DNA of 64,000 nucleotides from Mycolicibacterium tusciae (GTDB taxonomy: Bacteria; Actinomycetota; Actinomycetes; Mycobacteriales; Mycobacteriaceae): NCBI RefSeq assembly GCF_002086795.1, contig NZ_MVIM01000014.1:62001-126000 (forward strand), read 5' to 3'. A program made the position numbers and the translations under genes. Numbering within the stretch: the first letter of the stretch is position 1; the number at the start of each line of letters is the position of its first letter. Below the pieces are notes generated by a model. It did no database searches, was not told the origin of the DNA, and saw nothing but the letters and a program-made list of their open reading frames with translations. Below, one piece after another: positions 51,542 to 60,826 of this stretch.

Positions 51542-52258
51542 CTACTCCGTGACCGCGGAGCGCTCGGGAGCGGTGCCAGTGTCCTGCAAGTCGGCGGGAT
51601 GAGTGGATCGTCGGGCCCGGTCTATGGAGAAAATGCCCAGCGCGACGGCGATCACCGCAAAACCCAAAGCGGTCCAGGCAATCACCGAAGTCATACCGCT
51701 CCCGCCGCCGGATGCAGCCTCCGAACTCGCCTTGAGATTCACTGACGGCACCGGGAACTTCGGGTCGCTGCCTTCGGGCACCGGTTCCGTCCAGGCGTCG
51801 GTGGTCCCATCGACGAAAGTCTGAAATGTGGGCAGGGTCAACGTCTCGACATCTGGCAGCGGTCCGGCTTCCAGAACGAAATCGTCGAATTCGCCTCGCT
51901 GGATTCCCGGACCCGTCGCCGTCCACGTCACCGAGCTGACCACCTCGTCGACGGGCGTGCCGTCGTCTCTGTACATCGGCGGATTGGGCTTCTTCTTCTT
52001 GATATCGAGTCGCCATCCCGGAACCGGCTGAGCCAGCACGGTGCGGATCTGAACGTCATCGGGAATCCGCACTTCTACCTTGGTGGTGGCGGGCTTATTC
52101 CGTTCACCGGGAACGCGCAATGTGATCAGGCCAGTCTCCCCTGGCCCGCCCCCGTCGAGGATCGCGTCGACGTGAGCGGTCGCTGATGGGCTCCCAAGCA
52201 GGGCCGCCACAGCGCTGAGTATGAATATTGCGACGATGCGCATAAGAATCTTCAACAC
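51542..52258 (-). CDS. YcnI-like copper-binding protein (DUF1775)
   Basis: 238 aa. Signal peptide MLKILMRIVAIFILSAVAAL ends at about SATA, leaving mature His as first residue (HVDAI); YcnI proteins bind copper through this N-terminal His. The DUF1775 beta domain contains ETGLITLRVP, a PGWRLD loop and VTWTATG. A C-terminal membrane anchor (about 192-212) follows. First gene of the three-gene minus operon with the lipoprotein and the 456-aa protein. Confidence 0.85.
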   Translation of the reverse strand: MLKILMRIVAIFILSAVAALLGSPSATAHVDAILDGGGPGETGLITLRVPGERNKPATTKVEVRIPDDVQIRTVLAQPVPGWRLDIKKKKPNPPMYRDDGTPVDEVVSSVTWTATGPGIQRGEFDDFVLEAGPLPDVETLTLPTFQTFVDGTTDAWTEPVPEGSDPKFPVPSVNLKASSEAASGGGSGMTSVIAWTALGFAVIAVALGIFSIDRARRSTHPADLQDTGTAPERSAVTE

Positions 52259-52734
52259 CGACCACCTCCGTTTGTGAATTGCTGTCTTCGAATCGCTTTC
52301 GAAAGCGCCTGCCTCAGTTCGGAACTGCCGTTGCGAGGCGGACGGTCGCTCTCACGTTCCCACCATCTCCCCAAATGCGATCGCTTAAGGCTTAGCTGTG
52401 CGTGTCCGAGGCTCTTCCTGACCGAGGGCACAGTCTACGGGGTAAGACGGTAGATGGCGGAGATGGGGTGCGGCGGGTCGCGCATCCCGACGTGGAGCGT
52501 CTCTGACCTGCGACACGTCACCGAACCAGAATTGGCTTGGGGTAGGGGCCTACCGACGTCGCACCATCTTTGGTCGCCATGTCCTGCGGTGTTCGGTGCG
52601 ACGTTTATGAAGTCTTCATCAAACAGCGAGAAGACGCATATTCCGGCGGCGGACCGCAGATGGCACGGACGGCATGCGCTACGTCGCGCCGGCGCCCGCT
52701 CGGAACACAACGAGGAGAAGTCGAAGGGGGCAAA
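52259..52734. other. Intergenic, no gene recognised
   Basis: About 475 bp between the YcnI-like gene and the DUF305 remnant. It should hold the promoter of the minus operon. TACGGGGTAAG at about 52437 contains half of a copper box, without a second arm. Confidence 0.4.
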
Positions 52735-53100
52735 ACAAGCAGATTGCGGTCGCGATCGCCGCTGCCGCAGTACTGGTCACCTTTGCACGTGCAGCAATTC
52801 AGAGTCGAGTACTTAGTCGTCGGCGAGCCCGGGCGCGACACCAGCACCATCGACAACGGACGCAGTCCCGGCCGACGCGCAGGCGCACAACGACGCCGAT
52901 GTGACGTTCGCGCAGGGCATGATCCCTCATCAACAACGAGTGGTCGAGATGAGTGACATGTTGTGGCCAAGCAAGGCATAGACCAGCGGGTCGTTTCACT
53001 GGCCGAAGAGATCAAGGCGGCCCAGGCCCCGAGATCGAGATGATGCGAGACTCGCTGAACAACTGGGGCGTCGTAGCGATGCCACCGATGAGCAGCGGGA
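52735..53100 (+). pseudogene. DUF305 protein pseudogene, several frameshifts
   Basis: Four consecutive pieces in shifting frames form a DUF305 protein: a signal-like segment (QIAVAIAAAAVLVTFA), then HNDADVTFAQGMIPHQQ (the family's His-x2... His-Gln motif), then KQGIDQRVVSLAEEIKAAQ and finally PEIEMMRDSLNNWGV. At least three indels separate them. Intact relatives are exported, often in copper regions. Not expressed as a functional protein. Confidence 0.75.
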
Positions 53101-53573
53101 TCACGACATGCCGGGTGACTTGTGTGTCACCACTGAGCGGCCAGCCAGATATCAGCCAGCAACACTCAATGCCCATTTCGACCAAGGTCAAAGGCCCTAG
53201 GAGGAGAGTCTCTGGATGATTAATTCGGCTGTTGACGTGTGTTTCCCATCACGAGGCCATGCGAGGCGTCACCGACGGGCGAGCAGCAGGCACGGCGACC
53301 GTCTGGAGCAATCGCATACGCAGTAGGCGTCGATTTAGTAGGCGATCGTCAACCTATGGAGTAAAAGCGTTGTTAAGCAGCATGTATTCTTCGCCGCGAA
53401 AGACAAAGATTCCGTCAAAAGCATTATCAGTCAATCACACTCGGACGCGTTCCGAATCGACTGCCAATCGCGGTAAACAGCCAAGACGCGTTCATCGCGG
53501 CGCGATCACAAGATGGCGTCGAATCGGCGGGTCCTCGGTTCGAGCTGGATCCGCTGCTACAGTCGGCTGCATT

Positions 53574-53984
53574 GTGAGGTATGGCGACGCTCCCATAGCT
53601 GCGCGACGGAACACCGTCGTGGCGGTCTTCTTCGCGTTCGTCGTGCTGATCTCAGCCACCGGATGGAAGCTCACCGAGCACGAGCATCCCGCACATCACG
53701 GCCCCCATGCGCTGGCCTCCAGTATGTCCACCGACTTTCCAGCCGTCGTGGAGCACCCACACGTGCAGGACGGATCCGTCACCGTCACACCTGACACCAT
53801 TGCCGAAGCGGCCTTGCCACGTACGGTGACGCTGCTCGCGGCAATCGGGCTCGTCGCTGTTATCGGCGCCGCCTTCTCATCGTGGGCGACACGTGTTTCT
53901 GCTGTTGTCCGAGGGCCCCCAAGACGTGGTGGTTCTGTCGCCGGGCAGCAACTGCTGCTTCGGCTCTGCATCGCGCGCCGCTGA
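53574..53984 (+). CDS. lpqS: LpqS-family exported protein
   Basis: 136 aa from GTG 53574; the much longer open frame upstream has no coding character. N-terminal hydrophobic segment (VVAVFFAFVVLISATGW) is followed by a His-rich stretch (EHEHPAHHGPH). The end RGPPRRGGSVAGQQLLLRLC is very close to M. tuberculosis LpqS. A lipobox Cys is not obvious at this start. LpqS belongs to the RicR copper regulon; here it again precedes cysK2 and the MFS gene. No RicR box was found just upstream. Confidence 0.8.
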   Translation: MRYGDAPIAARRNTVVAVFFAFVVLISATGWKLTEHEHPAHHGPHALASSMSTDFPAVVEHPHVQDGSVTVTPDTIAEAALPRTVTLLAAIGLVAVIGAAFSSWATRVSAVVRGPPRRGGSVAGQQLLLRLCIARR

Positions 53985-54091
53985 TCGGGTAGCGCCAGGC
54001 TCGCCGTCCTTCGAGGTGAGTCGGTGTTCGCTACTCCTGTCAGCCGCCGCGGCAAGGAACGTCGTGGCATCACCGAAAGTGACCCACGTTC

Positions 54092-55201
54092 ATGAGCCAT
54101 GCTCTGTCCGTCCACTCACCCCACCACCACGCGATCCAACATCACCGCCTGCGTCGTTTCGACCAGCCGGGCACGATGATAGGAAATACGCCTGTCCTGA
54201 GGATCTCGGCGCCGTTCACCGACGACAGCCGCGGGTTTTGGGCCAAACTCGAAGGGTTCAACCCTGGCGGGATGAAAGACCGTCCCGCGATACACATGGT
54301 CGAAAGGGGCCGCGCCCGCGGTGATTTGGGGCCCGGCAGCAGGATCGTCGAGTCTACAAGCGGCACGCTGGGATTGGGACTGGCCTTGGCCGGCACCGTG
54401 TACGGCCATCCGGTCACTCTCGTCACAGATCCCGGACTCGAACCGATCATCTCGCGGATGCTGACCGCCTATGGCGCTGATGTCGATGTCGTCACCGAAG
54501 CGCATCCCGAAGGCGGATGGCAGCAGGCACGGCGCGATCGCGTGATGGAAATCCTCGAATCTGATCCGCACGCTTGGTACCCGGATCAATACAACAATCC
54601 CGACAACGTCGACGCCTATCGGGGACTTGCAGCAGAGCTGTCAGCTCAGCTGGGCACGATCGACATACTCGTCTGCTCGGTAGGCACCGGCGGCCATTCT
54701 GCCGGGATCGCGCGGGTGCTCCGCGAAACCAACCCCGACCTGCAGCTCATCGGGGTCGACACGATCGGCTCAACCATCTTTGGCCAGCCCGCACGGCCGC
54801 GGCTGATGCGAGGGCTGGGGTCGAGTATTTACCCTCGCAACGTGGACTATGCCGCCTTCAACGAAGTGCACTGGGTCGCTCCCAGGGAGGCCGTGTGGGC
54901 ATGCCGCACGCTCGCGGCTACCCACTACGCCACCGGCGGCTGGAGCGTTGGCGCCGTCGCCCTGGTCGCCGGTTGGGTCGCAAGGACGAATCCGTCGAGC
55001 GCAACGATCGCGGCGATCTTTCCCGACGGGCCACAACGCTACTTCGACACCGTCTACAACGACGACTACCTCAGCGCCAATGGGCTGCTGACCAGTGATC
55101 CGCCACGGAATCCAGAACTCGTCACCGATCCACGCAATCATGTCGTCACGTCCTGGACCCGAACATCATCGATCACAGATCCGACAGCGGTCTCACGATG
55201 A
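54092..55201 (+). CDS. cysK2: CysK2-like PLP-dependent S-sulfocysteine synthase
   Basis: 369 aa (M. tuberculosis CysK2, 372). The PLP lysine is in NPGGMKDRPA, the phosphate-binding loop in STSGTLG and VGTGGHS. Position after lpqS and before an MFS gene matches Rv0847-Rv0849. CysK2 makes S-sulfocysteine from O-phosphoserine and thiosulfate and helps in oxidative stress. The His-rich N-terminus is unusual (SPHHHAIQHHR). Overlaps the MFS gene by 4 bp. Confidence 0.87.
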   Translation: MSHALSVHSPHHHAIQHHRLRRFDQPGTMIGNTPVLRISAPFTDDSRGFWAKLEGFNPGGMKDRPAIHMVERGRARGDLGPGSRIVESTSGTLGLGLALAGTVYGHPVTLVTDPGLEPIISRMLTAYGADVDVVTEAHPEGGWQQARRDRVMEILESDPHAWYPDQYNNPDNVDAYRGLAAELSAQLGTIDILVCSVGTGGHSAGIARVLRETNPDLQLIGVDTIGSTIFGQPARPRLMRGLGSSIYPRNVDYAAFNEVHWVAPREAVWACRTLAATHYATGGWSVGAVALVAGWVARTNPSSATIAAIFPDGPQRYFDTVYNDDYLSANGLLTSDPPRNPELVTDPRNHVVTSWTRTSSITDPTAVSR

Positions 55202-56457
55202 GCTTCACGGCACAGTTTCGTAGCTTCGGCTGGCCCAGCCGGATGCTGATGATCAATCAGTTCGGCATCAACCTCGGCTTCTATATGCTGATGCCCTATC
55301 TCGCGGGATACCTCGCCGGCCCGCTTGGTCTTGCCGCGTGGGCGATCGGACTAGTGCTCGGAGTGCGGAACTTCTCGCAGCAGGGCATGTTCATCGTCGG
55401 CGGCACGCTCGCTGACCGTCTCGGCTACAAGCCGCTGATCGTTGCCGGATGCATACTGCGCACCGGCGGATTCGCCTTACTGGTGGTTGCCGATTCGCTA
55501 CCTGCAGTGCTGATCGCCTCCGCGGCAACAGGTTTCGCGGGCGCGTTGTTCAATCCGGCTGTACGCGCCTACCTCGCCGCCGATTCAGGACCACGACGCG
55601 TCGAAGCGTTCGCCACCTTCAACATCTTCTATCAAGCGGGAATACTGGCCGGGCCGCTGGTTGGGCTTGCACTGTTGGCCCTCGACTTCCGCATAGTCGC
55701 GGCATCGGCGGCGGCCGTCTTCGCATTCCTGACCGTGGCCCAACTGTTCGCCTTGCCGCAGCATCGAGCGACGCCGCCAACGGAGAAGACCACCGTTCTG
55801 CAGGATTGGCGGACCGTCCTCACCAACCGGTCGTTCCTGCTGTTCTCCATAGCGATGATCGGCTCCTATGTTCTGTCCTTCCAGGTCTATCTGGCTCTGC
55901 CGCTACACGCCAAACTCCTCGTGCCCGCTCATGAATCCCTGACTGTTGCAATGATCTTCGTCGTGTCGGGCTTAGTGGCTGTAGCGGGACAGCTACGCAT
56001 CACCCGATGGTTCACCAAGCGCTGGGGATCGGGGCACTCGCTGGTCATTGGCATGCTGATCCTTGCAGCCGCCTTCACGCCGATGATCGCATTCCCCAGT
56101 GGAGCACGGTTCGGCGAGCTCGCCGCCATCCTCGCGCTCGTCGTTGCAGCAGCGGTGCTTGCCGTCGGCTCCGCGGCGGTGTTTCCCTTCGAGATGGACA
56201 CCGTCGTCTCGCTGGCCGATAACCGATTGGTCGGTACGCACTACGGCTTCTACAACACGATCGTCGGCATCGGCATTCTGGCGGGCAATCTAGCCACCGG
56301 CGCGCTGATGCAAGCCGCCCGCACTGCTGGCCTTGAAGAACTCATCTGGGTCGCGTTGACAGCGGTCGGCCTCCTAGCTGCCGCGGCGCTCTACAGGCTC
56401 GACCGCAGCGGACGCCTGGTCCCCGAGTTGCCGAGCGTGGCAACGCACACCGCTTGA
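55198..56457 (+). CDS. Major facilitator superfamily transporter (Rv0849-like)
   Basis: 419 aa, same length as Rv0849, ATG 55198 overlapping the cysK2 stop. Twelve hydrophobic segments; motif A-like GGTLADRLGYKPLIV between spans 2 and 3. Probably exports or imports a thiol or drug-like compound linked to the CysK2 product; substrate unknown. End of the lpqS operon. Confidence 0.88.
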   Translation: MSFTAQFRSFGWPSRMLMINQFGINLGFYMLMPYLAGYLAGPLGLAAWAIGLVLGVRNFSQQGMFIVGGTLADRLGYKPLIVAGCILRTGGFALLVVADSLPAVLIASAATGFAGALFNPAVRAYLAADSGPRRVEAFATFNIFYQAGILAGPLVGLALLALDFRIVAASAAAVFAFLTVAQLFALPQHRATPPTEKTTVLQDWRTVLTNRSFLLFSIAMIGSYVLSFQVYLALPLHAKLLVPAHESLTVAMIFVVSGLVAVAGQLRITRWFTKRWGSGHSLVIGMLILAAAFTPMIAFPSGARFGELAAILALVVAAAVLAVGSAAVFPFEMDTVVSLADNRLVGTHYGFYNTIVGIGILAGNLATGALMQAARTAGLEELIWVALTAVGLLAAAALYRLDRSGRLVPELPSVATHTA

Positions 56458-56703
56458 TCGCCGGCAACTTTTGGCACTTGCGCAGGTGAGCGCAAACCGA
56501 GCGATAGCTGAACCATTTCCCGCCTAGCGAACTGTGCGCCAGATCACCTCTCCGGAAGCACGCTTGAACAGACCTTACGCAGACCTGTTTGCGGCCGTAA
56601 TGCGGTGCATTACAACGGAATTCCGTTACATAGTCGACGCCTGAACGCTATGGCAATGTACCCCCCCGATCCAAACGCGGGGAATACCATGGACGTATCT
56701 ATT

Positions 56704-56742
56704 AATTAGTCCCGTACGTATCTACACCGTATGTAGCTCGTA
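56704..56742. promoter_or_regulatory. Nested palindrome upstream of the 97-aa secreted protein
   Basis: CGTACG arms at each end enclose CTACA-N5-TGTAG. It lies about 30 bp before ATG 56764. The GTACG core recalls the GTACGTAC sites before the L,D-transpeptidases. The upstream 56458-56703 region holds a C-run followed by a G-run near 56660 but no gene. Confidence 0.45.
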
Positions 56743-56763
56743 CGCCGAAGGATCGGAGAACTG

Positions 56764-57057
56764 ATGAAGATATTCCTCGCAGCTTTCGCTGTCGCGTTGA
56801 GCGCGGCGTCCGTCGTGAGTCCTGCCGCTGCGTCCGGCGCGCCCAGCGGTCCCCGATCGGTAACGGACACGGTGGCCTCGCTCGAAGCGCAAGGCTTCAA
56901 AGTGATCGTGAACAAGGTCGGCCACGCCCCGCTAGATCAATGCACAGTTGGAGGAGTTCGACAGGGCCAGGTGGTCACCGAACTCAAGCGCAACAGGCGG
57001 GATCAAACAGTCAAGAGAGTCAAGTACACCACCGTATACATCGACGCGAACTGCTGA
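56764..57057 (+). CDS. Small secreted protein, 97 aa
   Basis: ATG 56764 with GGAG upstream. Signal peptide MKIFLAAFAVALSAASVVSP is likely cleaved after AAASG/A. The mature ~70 residues are basic with two cysteines (in LDQCTVGG and the C-terminal ANC), probably a disulfide. The fold phrase SLEAQGFKVIVNKVG recurs in mycobacterial small secreted hypothetical proteins. Function unknown. Followed by a strong terminator. Confidence 0.8.
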   Translation: MKIFLAAFAVALSAASVVSPAAASGAPSGPRSVTDTVASLEAQGFKVIVNKVGHAPLDQCTVGGVRQGQVVTELKRNRRDQTVKRVKYTTVYIDANC

Positions 57058-57067
57058 GCCTCGTCGA

Positions 57068-57097
57068 GTGCCCCGGAAGTCCCGGCTTCCGGGGCAC
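57068..57097 (+). terminator. Intrinsic terminator-like hairpin
   Basis: Perfect 12-bp arms GTGCCCCGGAAG and CTTCCGGGGCAC with a 6-nt loop, 10 bp after the stop of the 97-aa gene. No U-tract, common in mycobacteria. Confidence 0.75.
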
Positions 57098-57719
57098 TGG
57101 CGTATCGCTGCAAATGTGCGCATCCTTCAGCGAGCAGCGTTGCGATACGGCAGCAGTCAGCGGATAACACTCCTGGCCGTTCGATGCCATCGCTGAAGTT
57201 TCATGGGGAAACGACAACCTGACTGCGCTGACTGCATTGCATCCGTTCGAAATCATTAGCCGAGAGTTACGTTGTCTGTGCACGCGTCGGCGGCGGGAGC
57301 AGACGGCCAGACGCCCACCGACCGGCGATGAGCGCTGCGCTGCGCCACCGTGGACTGTCTCGCTTAGTACTGAAAGAAACAGTAGGTACTGATGGATCGG
57401 AGCGACCTGTGCAAAGACGCTGTCATGAAGATGGGGAGGCGTTCACGCACGTCGACGCAACTCGCGCACGTTCACCTCACCGCGACAAGCTGCCGGTTGA
57501 AAAGTTGGTGTGGCACATCGCTGACTCACCCCGGTTTGTGCGGCCGTCGCCTGCCGCACACCGCCTCGATATCGGCTGGGGGCGTTCGGCAATGATCGAG
57601 CCCGGATATTGTCATCGCCACGGTGCAAGGCCTCGGCATGCGCGGGCTGAACCAGCAACCGACGTTAACGGGACCGCCGGTGATGGTGCGCGACGCCGCA
57701 TCGGACGTGGAAGCGATGA
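57098..57719. other. No gene recognised
   Basis: About 620 bp with short, Arg/Ser-rich frames on both strands but no convincing start signal or family motif. Adjacent to a decayed gene, so probably degraded DNA. Confidence 0.45.
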
Positions 57720-58110
57720 CGATTGGGGCCGCAAGCCGACCGAATCGCTACGATCATCGCGGCGATGTTAACCCTGGTGACCGTGGTCGGCGTCTATTCG
57801 GGTCTCGCCTCTGGCACGAGGTACTCACCGCGGGCGATGACTTCGTGGCGACGGAGGGGCACGACATCATCGTTCAGGTGCACGAGGGTGACTCGACGGA
57901 CGCGGTCGCGCAAACGCTTGCTGACCGGGATGCCGTCGTCACCGCGGGGGCGTTTGTGGAGGCCGCGGCTGAGAACCCGGCGATTTCCGCGATCCAACCG
58001 GGCTTTTACCGGGTGCACACGTTTATCTCGGCGGGCGAGGCAGTCGATCGGCGTGGCAGGCAACCCGGACGCGGCGGAGGTGAACTGGCCAAGCCGTCGA
58101 TCGGTACCCA
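57720..58110 (+). pseudogene. MltG/YceG-like remnant, frameshifted
   Basis: A membrane segment (DRIATIIAAMLTLVTVVGVYS) in one frame is followed, after a shift near 57830, by VQVHEGDSTDAVAQTLADRD, a LysM-like stretch and IQPGFYRVHTFISAGEAVDR, which resemble the N-terminal part of endolytic transglycosylase MltG. The catalytic domain is absent. The assignment is tentative. Confidence 0.4.
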
Positions 58111-58152
58111 GTACCCAGTGCGGTTCGCCGGTGCGCCGCCGTGGAAATCGCC

Positions 58153-59196
58153 TTAGATCTGCCAGTCTTGTGCGCCGTCATTTTGGTTGTAGGGGCCGCC
58201 ATTGGTGTTCTTGATGACCACAGGATCGCCGCTGCCGAAGTTGTCGAAGAACCACTGCGCGTTGGCGGGGCTGAGATTGATGCAGCCGTGGCTGACGTTC
58301 TCCTCGCCCTGTGAGCCCACCGACCATGGTGCGCTGTGCACGAAGATGCCGCTGTTGTCGATGCGGACGGCGTCTTGAACTTTGAGCTTGTACCCTTCGG
58401 GAGAGTCGACCGGCACACCGTACGTGGAGGAGTCCATCACCATGTCTGCAAACTTCTCCAGCACGTAGTAGGTTCCGTTCTTGGTTTCGTAGCCCTTCTT
58501 TCCCAATGACACTGGGAACGTCTTCGCCAGCTTTCCGTTGCGCACGATCTGCATCTGGTGAGTCTTGTCGTCGATGGTGGCCACCAGCGATTCACCGGTG
58601 CGGAAGCTGGACTTGGCGCCACTCGCATCGATGCTCACCGACGTGTTGGCTGGCCAGAAATCTATTGGCCGCCAACGAACTTGGGTGTCGCTCATCCAGT
58701 AGAACTTGCCGGGCACCGGTGGGCTGGACGAAATGTGGATAGCTTGTTCGGCCATCGGCCGGTCGGCGATGGGCCGCGAGAAGTTGATGATGATCGGCTT
58801 GGCAACACCAACCATCGAGCCGTTGACCGGATTGAACGTCGGCGGCGCGAACACCGGCTGACCGACATATGGTGTCGGATTCTGTCCTGCCGGGGTCCCT
58901 TCCGGGATCGGTTGGGATGCCGCTGCTAGTGGGCCGGCCAGGGGCGGCACGAACGGGTTTGGCGGTGCGAGCGGATCTGCAGGCGCGGGCGGCGGGAATA
59001 CGAACGGATTGGCCGGAGGCGGGGGAGCGAGCGGGTCACTGGGCGGCGCCGGCGCGGCAGCCGGATCGATGGGGGCCGGGGGCGGTGGCGGCACATCGGG
59101 CTGTGCCAGCGCAGATCGGCTGCCAATCGCCAGGGCCAGCCCGACCATGACGATCGCTGCGACGAGCCTGTACCTGGTGTGCTTGCGCATTGTCAC
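58153..59196 (-). CDS. L,D-transpeptidase, proline-rich
   Basis: 347 aa. N-terminal signal segment (LVAAIVMVGLALAIGS), a ~70-aa Pro/Ala-rich linker, an Ig-like domain (FYWMSDTQVRWRP), then the YkuD catalytic domain with HSAPWSVGSQGEENVSHGC: catalytic His and Cys. It crosslinks peptidoglycan 3-3 in the periplasm. Domain order is that of mycobacterial Ldts; it is clearly different from the LdtMt2-like copy at 61697. Its promoter region carries a GTGTACGTAC element. Confidence 0.92.
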   Translation of the reverse strand: MTMRKHTRYRLVAAIVMVGLALAIGSRSALAQPDVPPPPPAPIDPAAAPAPPSDPLAPPPPANPFVFPPPAPADPLAPPNPFVPPLAGPLAAASQPIPEGTPAGQNPTPYVGQPVFAPPTFNPVNGSMVGVAKPIIINFSRPIADRPMAEQAIHISSSPPVPGKFYWMSDTQVRWRPIDFWPANTSVSIDASGAKSSFRTGESLVATIDDKTHQMQIVRNGKLAKTFPVSLGKKGYETKNGTYYVLEKFADMVMDSSTYGVPVDSPEGYKLKVQDAVRIDNSGIFVHSAPWSVGSQGEENVSHGCINLSPANAQWFFDNFGSGDPVVIKNTNGGPYNQNDGAQDWQI

Positions 59197-59264
59197 CTCC
59201 GGGTCTACACGAAGCGTTGTCGAGTGTCGTACGGTGCACAGACCGCGATGCCTTCGGGGGCCAG

Positions 59265-59292
59265 TCTACTGTGTACGTACGCGGCTAGTAGA
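59265..59292. promoter_or_regulatory. TCTACT-N16-AGTAGA with TGTACGTAC centre
   Basis: Inverted TCTACT/AGTAGA arms around TGTACGTACG, about 70 bp upstream of the proline-rich L,D-transpeptidase. A closely similar block stands at 63134-63160 before the LdtMt2-like gene. Candidate site of a shared regulator. Confidence 0.5.
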
Positions 59293-59406
59293 TGAAGTGG
59301 GCGGCGTCGTTTGGGCGCAGACCGCGCGGCGCATCGTTGGTTCTATGCTATCGGGCTCGGCAAACCGACAACTTGGGGGCATTTCGTCACAGGTAGGCTC
59401 GCTCGC

Positions 59407-60826
59407 TCACCTGGGGTCAGTGGTGACGAACTGATTTGGGCGATCGGCGAAGGCCTGCTTGCAGGTCTCGCTGCAGAACGCGAATGTCCTTTCAGCCCAG
59501 TATAATTGGGCTGCCACATCGGCGGGATGTAGCATCATGCCACACACAGGGTCAGTCGTGCGGTCTGAGCGGCTCCGGATGCGTCGCCGGACTTCGACAA
59601 GACAGATTGGATCGTGAATCCCCTTGAGTCGCTGCGGGGGCAGTGCAGTGAAGTCGGCTTCAGGGTGAGGTCCGGCCGCGTCGCGGAGGTCTTCAGTGAT
59701 CAGAAACTGGCCTACAGCGCCGACCGACGCTACGCGTGCGGCGAGATTGATTGTGCCGCCGACATAATCGCCTTCACGGTAGAGAACCGTGCCGCTATGC
59801 GCGCCGATATGTAGCGCTGGAAATTGAGGTTCTGCGTCGACGAAGCGGTCCATCGCCAGGCCAAAGGCGATAGCGTCGGCGGGCTGGGCGAACATCAGCA
59901 TGTACTCGTCGCCGATCTGTTTAAGTACCCCTCGGTGTCGCGATGCCCTGCTGCGCACGGTGATGCTGAATCTGCGCAAAACGTCGGCCGCCGCATGGTC
60001 GCCCATGGTTGCGGTCAGCGAGGTAAAGCTGGCCAGATCGACGAAAAGCACCGTCGCCCGTTCCTCCCCGGGTGTGGTCGAGGGCGGGGTGGTCGGCTCG
60101 GCAAGATGGCGCAGCAGGTCTTCACGGTTGGCGCGCTGATATGCCCGCCGAAGGAAGTACATGACGGTGGGGTCGACGAGGTCCAGCAGTGGCTTGCCGA
60201 CACCCTCGCTGGCCGCCAGCAGCTCCGGGCCAGTGAGTCCCTGGGCTCGGAACCGTTCATGGACGTAATCATGATAGGTGCGCACGATAGCGTCGGCCAG
60301 GCGATCGGTGGCGTCCGCGAACACGCGGATCAGCTGCATCAAAGCATCGCTGGGCATCCCGAGTGCCAGCGCTTTGACGAGCACTTGCAAAGTTGCGACG
60401 TCAGATTCTGTTCCGGCGCCGACGTCGTTCCAGTCCAGAATTTCGGCCAGTTCACTGATCACTGTGTCGTCGAGGCCTAGCTGTAATGACCAGGCAGGTT
60501 GTGAACGGCGTGGAATCGCCGACTGATACCAGTTCGTCAAATGTGCCCAGCAGATCGCCCTGGCTAGCGATCGCCGCCGCAAGGTGGTCGTCACTGACGC
60601 CGCGGGTGCGCGCGAACTGGATCAACCTCACCCGGTGCAGAGAGTCGGGTTCGAAATGTCCATCCGGTCGGCGGTGGAGCAACTCGGTATCGGCATACCC
60701 ACGAATGCGGGCCTCGGATTCCCCGGCGGCAGCCGCTAGTTTGTCCAGACTCCAGGGTCCCGACGCAGCATTCTTGCGGCGTCGGCCTACTCGCGGTGGG
60801 TCATGCTCATTGTGCGTCGAAGGCAT
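59407..60826 (-). pseudogene. MerR-HTH / class III cyclase / YHS fusion, apparently frameshifted
   Basis: From ATG 60826 a MerR-like HTH segment (WSLDKLAAAAGESEARIRGY) leads into GVSDDHLAAAIASQGDLLG. Near 60490 the frame shifts, and coding resumes at LGLDDTVISELAEILDWNDV. The class III cyclase domain has Asp in VLFVDLASF, KQIGDEYM, and NLAAR. The C-terminus is a YHS domain (DPVCGMMLHPADV, FCSETCKQAF) of the kind tied to metals. Intact relatives join these parts in one ~460-aa protein; here a single indel breaks it, unless it is a sequencing error. It overlaps the lipoprotein stop by 20 bp. Confidence 0.7.

Noticed and set aside
53232..53573. 115-residue N-terminal extension of LpqS
   Set aside because: Ser/Arg-rich with no signal peptide at its start; the hydrophobic segment begins after 53574.
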